DNA of 64,000 nucleotides from Calamus simplicifolius (Eukaryota > Streptophyta > Magnoliopsida > Arecales > Arecaceae). Location of the stretch: assembly GCA_900491605.1 (NCBI GenBank), contig UESW01005013.1, positions 394,603 through 458,602 on the forward strand. The letters are read 5' to 3'. A program made the position numbers and the translations under genes. Below, piece after piece: positions 1 to 9,815 of this stretch; positions within the stretch are counted from its first letter, which is position 1; the number at the start of each line of letters is the position of its first letter. A model generated the notes under the pieces. It saw only the letters and a program-made list of their open reading frames with translations, did not search any database and had not been told where the DNA came from.

Positions 1-1
1 G

Positions 2-368
2 GAACAAATTGGTCAGCTCAGGGCTTTACTGGCTGAGTATGACAGTGTAAGAACAAATGATATGTGTAAATTAAGAGAGGAGTTCAATCAATTAAAGGAT
101 GAGATTAATTCAAGACTTGACATGATTTCTTTTTCAATTAGCAATTCCGTCGAATCCTTTAGCACTGATCTTCATAAATTTTTGAAAGGATGGAAGGCAT
201 TGCAGACGGTTCTGGAAAGTATCTTCATGCTACAAGTCAACTGAAGAAAGATATCGACCTTGCCGTCTCTCAAATTGAAGCATGTCTTGAAAGTTTAAGA
301 AGACCCAAAAAGATGATGTTATGGAAATGATTGGACATTTAAAGAAAATTGTGTATAAGCATATTTGA
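2..368 (+). pseudogene. Sirevirus env-like coiled-coil ORF, degenerate 3' end
   Basis: The reading frame enters from the left edge and stays open to a stop at 242-244. Similar coding character continues in other frames to about 368, so at least two frameshifts are needed. The peptide is rich in Leu, Glu, Lys and Asp (for example KLREEFNQLKDEINSRL), as expected of a coiled coil. It sits upstream of multiple polypurine tracts and a copia LTR, which is where Sireviruses carry an env-like coiled-coil ORF. What I see is a helical, Leu-rich tail. The env-like label is inferred from position and element type. It could instead be another 3' accessory ORF of the element. The window holds only its C-terminal part. 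Confidence 0.45.
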
Positions 369-986
369 TTTTGTGTTTCAATCCTAGGTTGTATCTTAGG
401 ATTTCTTGCTTTCTTTCTTAGCATGTATCTAGGATTTACATACTTAAATGTCATTTTAGAATACATGTAATGGATCTTGCTTTGGAATACAAATGTTTGA
501 ATGAATGTTGCACTTTTATTACAAATTTATCTTTGATTGAATGTCAATGAATAAGTTTCCTATCCTTATGTTTATTCGAATCAACATTCTCGCTCTAATA
601 CATTCTCTATTGTTTTTAAACTCACCTTATTGTTGATAACAAAAAAGGGGGAGAGATAAATGTATATGCATATAAGAAAGACATATATAAAAAGAAGAGA
701 AAGAGAAAGAAAATGAAGAACAATTCTGAGAATTTTTAGGAAGAATTCAGATTATCTACATAGGGGGAGCTATTCAATGCAGGGGGAGCTTAATAAGTTT
801 CTCCATATAAAAATCAAATCATTTTGATTGATGTCAAGTTTTGTTTATTTTTATTCATTTTGAATATTGGCATCAAATTCTCTATTAGAAAGTCTCTAAG
901 CTTTAACAATGTCTATAATTCTCAATTCAAATGAATTTCTTAATGCATATACTCAAAGTTTTTGTCATCATCAAAAAGGGGGAGAT
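369..986 (+). other. Untranslated 3' region of Sirevirus with multiple polypurine tracts
   Basis: A non-coding, A/T-rich stretch between the env-like remnant and the 3' LTR. It contains repeated purine tracts of the form A-rich then GGGGGAG: near 642-656, 761-771, 780-790 and, immediately before the LTR, 973-986 (AAAAAGGGGGAGAT). The last one abuts the TGTTGACC LTR start and is the functional type of plus-strand primer. Multiple polypurine tracts are a published hallmark of Sireviruses. Confidence 0.7.
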
Positions 987-1154
987 TGTTGACCCAATTG
1001 AGGATTTTGATGATTAACAAAACTATTTGAGTATAACATTTGATGTTACTAATGATTTTGATTAAGTTTTTCAGATTATAAGTCTAATTGATGATCAAAA
1101 TCAAGAAGGAAAATCAAGTTCTGGTTTGAATCTAATGTCAAGGTAAGACTGCAG

Positions 1155-1462
1155 ACATTAGAGTCGACACATGGAATCACAGAGCCGACTCCAAAAATGG
1201 CACGGACTTAGAGTCGACTCCGGGACTGTGAGAGCCGACTCTATCAGAAACAACAGAACGTTGGATTTTCAGGCCACGACTTAGAGTCGACTCCCAGACT
1301 TCTAGAGTCGACTCCAGAAGAATTTTGTGTCGACCCCAGAAAAGTCAGAGACGACTCCAGATCGAGCGGATTAAATTATTTCGAGTTAGAGCCGACTCCA
1401 GAAAAGCCAGAGCCGACTCCAGAATGTCAGACACGGCTCCAGAACTGTCAGAACGACTCTAA
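1155..1462. repeat. Array of GAGTCGACTC-type palindromes in the Sirevirus LTR
   Basis: About twelve exact or near copies of the palindrome GAGTCGACTC or its GAGCCGACTCC variant recur every 20-40 bp, for example at 1161, 1183, 1211, 1232, 1273, 1305, 1349, 1389 and 1410. They lie upstream of the LTR TATA box at 1573, the expected place for cis-regulatory modules. Most C-to-T differences fall at CpG sites, consistent with decay of methylated cytosines. A regulatory role is inferred from position only. Confidence 0.8.
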
Positions 1463-1572
1463 ACTTTATCTTTATCTATTTTAATCCCAACGGCTATTGT
1501 TATTTATGGATCTAATCCTTTTTCACTTGCTTCTAACGGATAGTTTCACACTATTTATGGATTAATCGGATC

Positions 1573-1578
1573 TATAAG
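1573..1578 (+). promoter_or_regulatory. Putative TATA box of the left Sirevirus LTR
   Basis: TATAAG lies just after the palindrome array, in the same relative place as TATAAAAA at 62239 in the second LTR copy. Both are followed by a purine-rich A/G leader. Confidence 0.5.
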
Positions 1579-2391
1579 AAGAGGGTTGATTGCATCCCAA
1601 AAAGAGAGAAGAAAAATCAAAAAGAGAAGAAAGAGGCAAAAAGAAAAGAATAGAGAAAATCCTTGAGATCTATCAGAAAAGAAAAGAGGGAAAACCTGTA
1701 AGGAAAGATCATACTCATTCCCCAAAAGAAGAGAAAGAGATTCCAAGCCTTTGCTGTTCTATTTAGAAGAAATCTCAAAAGAAGGAAGAAGCCCTAGTTT
1801 TTCAATCTTCTGAGCCTCAAGAGCATATTCAAAGGAAGATCCATTCAAAGGAAGAGAAGGAAGAAGCCACCAAGATCTTCGAATCAGGCTTTGGTTCCTA
1901 ATCTCTATTTATTGTTTCATTATTGTATATTTGCTCATTGAAGGAGCAGTTTGCTTTTGTAAAATCAAATACTGTTTGCTGGGTCAATCTGGTGATTGAT
2001 TCAGTTGAGGCTGTTAGCCTTGTGCAAGCATTAGCTTGTGGTTTTAGGTTTTGTGCTGGTGAGCCTTGAAAACCAGCTGGGTTCGTTGTGCACCCGGAAA
2101 ACAACAAGTTTGAGTTGTGAGCTTGCAAAACAACTCTGCTGTAATCAGTTTGATTATAGTGTGGACCCAAGAGGTACTTGGGAGTGGACGTAGGTGTAGG
2201 TACACCGAACCACTATAAAATCTATTGTGTTTGCCGTGATTGTCTCTTTATCTTCAACTCTTTATTTATAGTTGCTTAGTTTTAAATCTGTGAATCTAAG
2301 TTTTTATTTCCGCTGGGGGTTATCTTTCAAAGAGTTTAATTTTTTGAAAAACCCAATTCACCCCCCTCTTGGGTTGCTATCTGGACCAATA

Positions 2392-5300
2392 GGTTGGATC
2401 GATCCCAGCGGTATCCTCAGCAACATTCGGGGAAGCTTGGCTCGTTTCTCCCACTTCGAAAGTCATCATTCCTTCGGTAGCGAGCTTGGAGTATCCTTCG
2501 GGAGCTGTGGCCTCACTAGAGCCTAAAATAGCGTCAAGATCGATGTCTGAGATATTTTCATACTCGACTTCTTTGGCCCCCGGGGTACAAGCCTCAAAGG
2601 GTTCAACATCCAAAAAGGAGAGGTCCCATTCCGGATGCTCCCGAGAAATTCTGGTTCGGGCCTCCTCCGCGCCAAGCTGGAAAGCCTCGGCACAAGTCGC
2701 ATCTTGTTCGCCCCGAAGTATGGCGAGATGCCTTTCAGCTTCGACAACTTGGCTCCGGAGTGAGGTGATTTGCTCCTCAGTCTCGGCGACCCGCCCTTCG
2801 AGCTCTGAGTTCCTCTGTCGACTTGACGACAGTTCCCCTTACAGGGTCTCTAATTGGCTTTGGCCCTCTAATTTTGCCTTCTCCATCTACAAACACAGGG
2901 TTAGCCGATGCAATAGTGAGCCGATGGAAAAATTAAAAAGACGATATCGTACCTCCTCCTCCTACCGAGTTAATCTCCTGGTCAATTCCTCGACCTTACC
3001 GAAGGCCCTTAGCTTGTCAGCCTTAACCTGCTTGATCCTGTCCTTGAGGCCATTGATCTTCGACTGCCTGCTGTTAGCTTCTTCCCTGGACTAGGAGAGC
3101 TCGTTATCGAGCTTGGCCATTTTCTCCTGATGCCATCTGATCCTATCATCCCTGGCAATAATACAATGATTTAGCTGTCGGACCTTCTCCTCTGACTCGC
3201 CAAGCATTCTATTCAGGCGATTCTTCTCCTCGGCAGCTTCTCTCCTCAGTCTGTCTCAACTTTCGTCAAACTTCTTCTTAGCAGTTTCCATTTCTTCAGC
3301 ATATCTGGATGTGACCTGTGATAACTCCGAGCATACTTCGTCGTACCTCGCTCGAAGCCCACGTAGCTCCTTAACTTCGAGCCTTAATTTGGATGCGTCG
3401 TCGAAGGCGGCCTGATACAATCCCCTTGCCCTCGCCAGGTTCTTGTTGGCGGTGTCCAAAACTCGCTCAAATTTATCGGACGCCTCTACTCGCAATCGGA
3501 GCTCAGTACTAACTCTCTTGGCCTGAACGCTAGCCCCTATCGCTAGGCTCAAGCGCTAGCACAGTGCCCTAGTGATCAGAGCGCTCTGCGAAACAAAACC
3601 CAAATAAGAAAGCGCGATCAAGCTAACCAGAGCACCCACTACTCTGGAATAGCAACTCACCCGAGAGGTGTAAGACATAGCTAGCTCCATGAGGGTGGAA
3701 TTGTTTATTTTAGGGAGAAGATGAACATCCTTCGCTATATTCCGCTGACCGAATGCGGCGTCGATAAGATCCAAGTCCGCAAACTCATTCATTAAGGGAC
3801 CCAAGCTTGGATACAATGCCGACCTCATCAGAGCAGAGAACGCCTCCTCGACAGCTGGGTCCAAACTACCAAGCTGCCCATCTAAGGGATTAGTCCGGGC
3901 AACCTCAGACTGAGAAGTCTTCAATCTCCTGGCCTCCTTCAGCAAAAGTCTGGCCTGCGATTCCTCGGATATCTCGGCCAGCCCGGGCATCAATGTTCCC
4001 GAGGCTTCAGTGGGAGAAGCTTCGACTGGAAGGTTACATCCTGTCCCCTTTCTTCACCCGAAGGTCCTTCTTCAATCACCATTGCTTGCTCCTCCCCCGC
4101 GGGCTCCATCGAAGCCTCAACCTGTTCACCAGCTCCTCTAACCTCCTCAGGCGGAAGCTCTTCAGAAGGAAACTCCTCCCAAGCCTCAATTACCGCTGGC
4201 CCAACATCACCGCCCTTTAATCCCTCTGAGGGAGGCCCTTCAATGGTAGGCTCACCTTGAACTTCTGACGGAGCCTCGTCCGGGCTGTCCACTATCTCCA
4301 CCACCAAAGGGAAAGGGATCTCGGCAACCCTCTCTGGGTCCTCCTCTGCTCTCTGCTCCTCCGTCATGGCTATTGCCTCTTCCCCCAACTGAGAGGACCC
4401 CTCTCTCATCACCGGCGCTCCCACATTCTCTTTTCTGCCCACTATCTCCGAAAAGCGCTCTTCAGAAAGATGAACCCTCTTCTTAGGCTTGTGTCTTTCC
4501 CCACTACTGGCCTCTCTCGGGCGCTTGCCCAACTCCTTCTTTATGCGCCCTTCCAGCGCAGATCTCTTGGCTGCAAGCATAGTAGGCGAACAATCAGACC
4601 AAGATATACTCACTCGAATGAAATCAATGGAAGGGAGAAAGAAAAAGACTTGCCTTGTACGTCGATGGGGCTAAGCCCGGTGGCGAAAAGAGCCTCCTTC
4701 GATAGTAAGACGTTAGCCGAGAACACTCGACCATCAAGAAGGACCCCTAGGTCCTCCTTCTCCTATTCAGATAAGGTTGGATGCACTTCCATATCCCTAA
4801 CAGGGTTTCCCCATCCCCGCAGAAAGTCGGAACCGATGTTCCCTTCGGCGATAAAGAATTAAACCTTCCATTTCTTTATGGACACGGTTTATCCATGATC
4901 ATCCTGAATGACCTCCAAGGTCCGATATAGGACCACTCCGAGCTCCTCCCTAACATCAGATGGTAACAAACATGGAACAGGGACAAAGTTGCTTTTACCT
5001 GAACCCGATTACACATCGAGATAAACTCGATGATACTCCGCCAGCTGTTAGGAGCCACCATTATCGGGCAGATGTTATAAAACCTCATGATCTCTTTCGC
5101 TAAGGGATGAAGGGGAAACCGGAGGCCTGCCTTCAGGCTATCTTCGTAAAGAAAGATCCCGCTCTCTAGCTCTTACGAGACCCTACGCTCGAGCTCCGGC
5201 AGCCGCAAAATGACATCCGAGGGAATGTCATATTTCTGGCGTATTCTTCCCAAATCCTCAGCAACAATCTATGAAACCATGTCGCTAGGCCTCACCATGC
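2392..5300 (-). pseudogene. Antisense ORF of a Tat-like gypsy element (Transposase_28-like plus coiled coil)
   Basis: Read on the minus strand from about 5300 to 2400. The N-terminal part (about 5290-4870) contains AGLRFPLHPLAKEIMRFYN and APNSWRSIIEFISMCN, which resemble the plant 'putative gypsy type transposon' domain (Pfam Transposase_28). Next comes an acidic Glu/Pro-rich linker (4613-3990), a segment at 3993-3556, then a long Leu/Glu/Lys/Arg-rich coiled coil (3552-2640) and an acidic C-terminus ending near 2400. At least four stops or frame changes break it (near 5265, 5170, 4860 and 3255), so it is not functional as it stands. It lies between a missing pol and a plus-strand 3' LTR at 5702, in antisense. 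That matches the extra antisense ORFs reported for Tat-lineage elements. Its 3' end is adjacent to the Sirevirus LTR end at 2391. Confidence 0.65.
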
Positions 5301-5701
5301 TGTTGGTTGAAAGAAACGCCGAGCGAGGTTACAAAGGAAACAGGGGAACAAGATTCTCCAAGAAGAAACAAAAGAGCGCTGCGAACGGAAATGGCGTTAT
5401 TAGGACTTTGTTTCTCCTCAAAGGTAACTGCCTCAAAGAGAAGATAAGGCATTTTAATCGAGACAATCGGAACCGCCATCGCGGGCACCGTGAAAATCGA
5501 GATTTGAGATGTGGCGTTTCCCCAACCTTTGCCCCTAAGAAACGATAGATTCATCCCATAAGGGCATGGCGGCCGCGCAGCATTAATTAGGGCATCATTA
5601 CGCAGGCTGTCAAATCCAGACCCCTCCATTCAGATCGTGCCACCTTGAGCTATACTCCCTATGCCCGAACCTACGCTTCGAACTAGGGAGTGGGGGGCAT
5701 G
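5301..5701 (+). other. 3' untranslated region and polypurine tract of the Tat-like element
   Basis: Non-coding sequence between the antisense ORF and the LTR. It ends with a purine tract at about 5683-5697 (AGGGAGTGGGGGG), followed by CATG and the LTR start TGTTGAGGGG at 5702. The tract fixes the element as plus-oriented, opposite to the ORF beside it. Confidence 0.6.
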
Positions 5702-5863
5702 TGTTGAGGGGTAAAATCATTGTTGTATTGATAATTGTGCAAGGGGTTAGGATTAGCCCTGACTCCCACTTGTTGTGCAGTACTCGTTAGAGATGAATCA
5801 ACCTTAGTGGGTCGATGCGCTTTAGCCCCTCGGCGAGCCAAGGATTCCCAAGGCTCGGATCGC

Positions 5864-6212
5864 ATCTCTTGGCCTCAGCCGAGTTATTCCCATTTCTTGG
5901 CCTTAGCCAAGCTATCCTTGTTTCTCAGCCTTAGCGAGCTATCCCCATCTCTCGGCCTCAGCCGAGTTATCCCCATTTCTTGGCTTTAGCCGAGCTATCC
6001 CTGTTTCTCGGCCTTAGCCGAGCTATTGACGTAAGCTATTGACATCTCTCGGCCTTAGCCGAGCTATCCTTGTTTCTCGGCCTTAGCGAGCTATCCCTGT
6101 CTCTCGGTCCCAGCCGAGCTATCACATCTCTCGGCCTCAGCCAAGCTATTGACACCTCTCGGCCTCAGCCGAGCTATCCCTGTCTCTCAGCCTCCGCCGA
6201 GCTATTCCTATT
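5864..6212. repeat. Tandem array of CTCGGC-CTTA-GCCGAG hairpin units
   Basis: Twelve units with a period of about 27-28 bp, based on TCTCGGCCTTAGCCGAG followed by CTATCC. Each unit is an inverted repeat (CTCGGC / GCCGAG) with a 4-base loop. Variants include GCCAAG and GCGAG arms, so several units have lost perfect pairing. The array occupies the U3 part of the LTR, upstream of its TATA box. Confidence 0.9.
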
Positions 6213-6470
6213 CACCGTGCCCCAGCCAGATCCGGGCACTCAAGCACCTCTGCGAATCCGGCACGGGAGAGTTTAGACAAAAATCATACCTGAGAGTGGC
6301 CTAAAGCCCTAGAGCCTACACCGTCTTCGAATCTCAAGACATCAACCAGCTCTCCCAGCCATCAATCCTCTAACTAACAAGATACGAATCTTACTGACCT
6401 CATAACAAACTGGATTCGAATCCTAATGGCTTTCGGACCCACGACGCCCCCAAGGAATCAGGTGATCCTC

Positions 6471-6478
6471 TATAAATA
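6471..6478 (+). promoter_or_regulatory. TATA box of the Tat-like LTR
   Basis: TATAAATA lies 769 bp into the LTR, preceded by GGTGATCCTC and followed by a pyrimidine-rich leader. It is placed where transcription of a gypsy element would start. Confidence 0.6.
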
Positions 6479-6944
6479 GAAATGTCTTTCGACTTCTCAG
6501 GTATGCGCACTTGCTTACTGGCCCACTCTCCCTCTACCTCTGCTCACCCCTTTTCGCCATTAACGCTCTGCTCGGAGCTCTCGAAAGGCCATCCTGGAGA
6601 GACTCTTCAGCGAGAGCCTTCTTCTCACATTTGTTGATTGCTGATCCCCGCTGACTTGAGTATCGGATGGTCTTCCATGGAGGGCCACCCCCAATGCCTT
6701 TCGTGTGAGGACTGTTTTGCAGGTCCGTCCAGAAGGAAGCCCATCCTGAAGCCCGATCGCACTCGAGTCGGAGGATAGATTTCAGCAGCAACAAAACTAT
6801 TCATGAAGGAAGGATACTTTGTTATCGTACTTGCATTCATGTAAGGTGGGCTTGAGTTGCATGGTATGATGGAGAGAAATCATTAATTATAAAAGCAATG
6901 ATTAGGAGAAATTATTATCGATTTTATTTTAAAAAAATATATAT

Positions 6945-6972
6945 ATATGACCAGTTTAACTCATGATTTCAT

Positions 6973-7014
<42 letters not shown>
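6945..7014. repeat. (AT)n microsatellite
   Basis: A run of about 20 AT/TA dinucleotides at 6975-7014, with a shorter run at 6941-6949. It lies in otherwise unrecognised A/T-rich sequence between the LTR and the Mutator-like candidate (6794-7355), where I see no gene. Confidence 0.95.
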
Positions 7015-7016
<2 letters not shown>

Positions 7017-7355
7017 GATATCCCTCTTTATTTTCTATTTCCAAACCTATTTGAGGCTTGCATCAAAGTTAATGATCTAATGTCCACCTTTTGGAATTGA
7101 AGGCACTAGAAACGGGACCTTAATCTTTCGAGCCTTTATCGATATCCCAACAATCCTAATGCTCATACTTTAAAGAAATCCTAAATGCTTTTGAGACCTT
7201 GAAGGAGAAAAACTTTCCGGTTTGGAGGCATTTGGAGCATGGGTCCTACGCTATTAACTTATGTAAATTTCTTAATTAGGGCAATATGTCATGGCCTCTC
7301 TCCATGAGACTCTGGACAAGGAAAAGACTCATTAAGGAAACATGGTTAGTTAGTG

Positions 7356-8669
7356 GGGAAATTCTATTTGGCCCGCTGTTCTTGCTCAGTAGCCCCCATT
7401 TTTTTTTTTTTCTTTTTTTTTACTCAATAGCCCCCCAAAATTACTCAGTAGCCCTCCTAAATTTAGAAAATACTTAAACTACCCCTTCCTCCCTTCACCC
7501 CCCTTGCCCTCCTTACGAAATTTCTCAGCATCCCCCCGCTCCCCCTCCAACAACGCTCCCCCTCTCGCTCACGGCTCCCCCTCCTTCTCCAGCCTTCCCC
7601 GGCAGCGGCTCTTCTTCCCCGACAGCTATCATCTTCTCCGATGAGCTTTCCCTCCCTCCTTTCCTTCCTCACTCGATCGGCTCCTCCACCTCCCTTAGCC
7701 GAGCTCCGCCTCCCCTCCCCGGCGTCCGCCTCCCTTTCAGGCCTCTGCCCCCTTTCTTTCTTCCTCCCTTGCTCCACATTTGGCCGAGTCTCTGTTTGGC
7801 CCTGGTTGGCTGAATAGAAACTCTTTGTTCAACCAAGAAGGCCGAACAAATAGGATCTGTTTGGCCCAGCTGGCCCAAACAGGATCTGGTCTTTGATCCC
7901 TTTTCCTTTATGTATTTACTTTTGCAAATACCACTCCTCTCGCAAAAAAAAAATAATTCTTGATTTCTTAACATTGCTACCCGTATCGGATTTTTTAATA
8001 ATAACGACAAATCCATTCCTCCTTCCCGACACCAATTACACATTTCTTCTCTACTTTTGAATATCTATAAAATAAATAGTTTTATGTGAATAGATAATTT
8101 TAAACATTGCGCAATCAAATAATACTAAAATAATTGCAATCAAAATTTTCTTACCTCGTAAGTTGTAAATTTATTTGTGTAATCCATCACACAATCAAAG
8201 CCAATCATGCTGCATTCGGTTGAAGCATCGCCCTACATAATCAAATAATCATTTTAAACCCTAATCATAATTAACAAAAAAAACAGAGATGTTCGGCCCT
8301 GTGTGGCCGAAAATAAACTTTCTATTTAGTCACACAGGGCCGAACAACTCACGATCGAGGAAAAAAAAATTTCGATTATGGGTTTATAAATCAACCTTTG
8401 CGACCGTAGAACCTTTCAAAATTGCTAGTTGCTTGTCCATTGCTCGATTATAGGTTGAAATCTCTTCAACCAAGCTTCAAATGGTCGGATCCGAGGCTGT
8501 TTTAATCCGGAGTGAGGGAAGAGGGGGGAGGGGGGCTGTTTTGACCTGGAGGGGCTATTGAGCAAGCATGGATATTTTGGTCCAAATCTTTTAGGAGCAA
8601 ATATATCTTTTTTTTAAAAAAAAAAGTGGGGGCCCCTAGCTAGCGTGGGAGGCCGAATGTGTGAAATTA
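7356..8669. mobile_element. Non-autonomous Mutator-like candidate, copy 1
   Basis: The left end reads GGGAAATTCTATTTGGCC and the reverse complement of the right end reads GTAATTTCACACATTCGGCC, an imperfect terminal inverted repeat. Just inside, TTGCTCAGTAGCCCCC at the left matches CTTGCTCAATAGCCCC read from the right. The interior is C/T-rich and includes TTGGCTGAATAGAAAC...GGCCGAACAAATAGG, which recurs in the second copy at 55891-56320. No transposase is encoded. The GGGAAATT...ATTTGGCC ends recall plant Mutator-like elements, but I could not find a 9-bp target duplication, so the superfamily is tentative. Confidence 0.5.
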
Positions 8670-9320
8670 CATCAAAACCGTATCTTACCTTTTACTTCAT
8701 CTTACTTGTCACTCTTCTGCTGTTTAGATTAAAGTCTTGAGTCTCTTATTGTCGATAAGAATCTTCACCATATAAAGTCATTCTAGACGACGAGATTTAT
8801 ATTTTTGTCTTAATGATTAGCTTGGAATCAGCATATCCTTTTCATTTTTGCAGCATAATTGAAAAGAGAGGAACTTAAAATTCTTTTACTCTTAAGATTT
8901 CTTCTGCTCAAGCTCTCTCTCTCATAGAATCCTATTATATACCTTGGAATGATTGGAAGGGAAGGCTTGTGAGGCCAACGAGACTCTAAACTTTCTTATC
9001 CACTCCAAGCTTTACTCCCTTGTAAATCCTTCTATTCTTGTAAATATTATTCTTAATAAAGCTACAGGATCATTCCCCTATGTATATATAATCTTAAAAA
9101 CTGGGCTCTGATCTATCAGAACAGTAATCCCAAGCTATGGAGAAAAACTCATGGTTAAAGATGCATGAAATGTGTATTGGGTCATATCTGAGAATATACC
9201 AAAAGTCATGTGGGATCTTCTGCTCCTCCATGATCGAATCCTACTACTATACACGACTGTTTATAGACCCTCAGCTCAACCGAAGCAGTGCCAAACGAAA
9301 TTATTTAATGGCATTTAAAT
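8670..9320. other. Intergenic sequence without a recognised feature
   Basis: A/T-rich sequence containing short CTCTCTCTC and TCTTGTAAATATTATTCTTAATAAAG phrases that recall an old LTR end. There is no matching terminal pair, primer-binding site or coding capacity I can support. It lies downstream of the double-helicase gene. Confidence 0.4.
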
Positions 9321-9394
9321 AACTTTAATCACCATAAAAATCTATAAAACCAAATGCTCAGTACAGGCTTCCACCTTATGACAAAATTTAGCTT
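9321..9394. repeat. Segment in the gene's 3' UTR region repeated at 55821-55890
   Basis: About 70 bp beginning AACTTTAATCACCATAAAAA and ending TTTAGCTT is nearly the same as 55821-55890, in the same orientation. It lies 42-115 bp beyond the helicase stop codon, in the presumed 3' UTR. The similarity starts and stops abruptly on both sides. Confidence 0.8.
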
Positions 9395-9436
9395 TCTTGT
9401 CTTCGCCGTGCTCACGCGACTCATTAAAAAATAACT

Positions 9437-9815
9437 CTATTTTTTTCTTTTGCCCTTTCCCTTGCCCTTCCACTTCTTAGACTTGCTGGTTTTCTTACTC
9501 TTGTGAACACCGCGACCAGCTTCACTTATTGTCTCACTTATGTTTTGGTTGGTGGCTTTACTCTTCATCTCTTCAATGTTCGCTGCATTGATGAGATGGG
9601 GGTTACCAGAATCAGCAGCAGCCACAGTCCCACTCTGATCGGTGCAGGGAATTTCCTCAGGAAATCTTTGAGCACTATGTGGCTCCTCTTGCTTGCCTTG
9701 GTCCTTCAGTGGAATAAGCAAGTCCATGAAAGGCTCTAACCTTGGCCTCAGTTCCTGCAACTTTGCACAGAATTCTTCAATGGTCGTAGACAAGCTCTCC
9801 ATGTCCTCTGGACTA
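9437..9815 (-). CDS. Coding exon 15: C-terminus with basic tail
   Basis: Residues 2698-2823 and stop. SPEDMESLSTTIEEFCAKLQ is helical. The end is a Lys/Gly-rich run (KWKGKGKGKGKRKK-like) that could act as a nuclear localisation or nucleic-acid-binding patch (inference). Acceptor TTGTTTCAG. Confidence 0.9.

Larger units (their letters stand above)
987..2391 (+). repeat. 3' LTR of a Sirevirus-type Ty1/copia element
   Basis: The LTR starts TGTTGACCCAATTG directly after a polypurine tract. It ends ...TGGACCAATA, where the related LTR at 61583-63064 ends ...TGGGCCAACA, so the terminal CAACA has mutated. Shared blocks with that second LTR include the GAGTCGACTC array, a GTGTGGACCCAAG...GGGAGTGGACGTAGGTGT segment (2158-2192) and the terminal ACCCAATTCACCCCCC...CTTGGGTTGC block. 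A TATA-like TATAAG lies at 1573-1578. The length of 1405 bp fits long Sirevirus LTRs. The element body lies to the left and is mostly outside the window. A target-site duplication cannot be tested because the 5' end is not present. Confidence 0.88.
5702..6793 (+). repeat. 3' (or solo) LTR of a Tat-like Ty3/gypsy element
   Basis: A 1092-bp segment bounded by TGTTG (5702) and CAACA (6789-6793), a perfect 5-bp terminal inverted repeat, with a polypurine tract immediately upstream. It contains a TATA box (TATAAATA, 6471-6478) followed by a C/T-rich leader and the phrase CTGACTTGAGTATCGGA, a type of sequence common downstream of plant gypsy LTR promoters. A tandem array fills 5864-6212. No 5' LTR partner is in the window and no target-site duplication could be checked. 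Confidence 0.72.

Noticed and set aside
2272..3094. Plus-strand open frames over the Tat-like region
   Set aside because: Shadows of the antisense coiled-coil ORF on the minus strand, which has the recognisable protein character.
9095..9125. GGGCTCTGAT resembling the reverse complement of a tRNA-iMet primer site
   Set aside because: Only 8-9 matching bases and no adjoining LTR end on the expected side.
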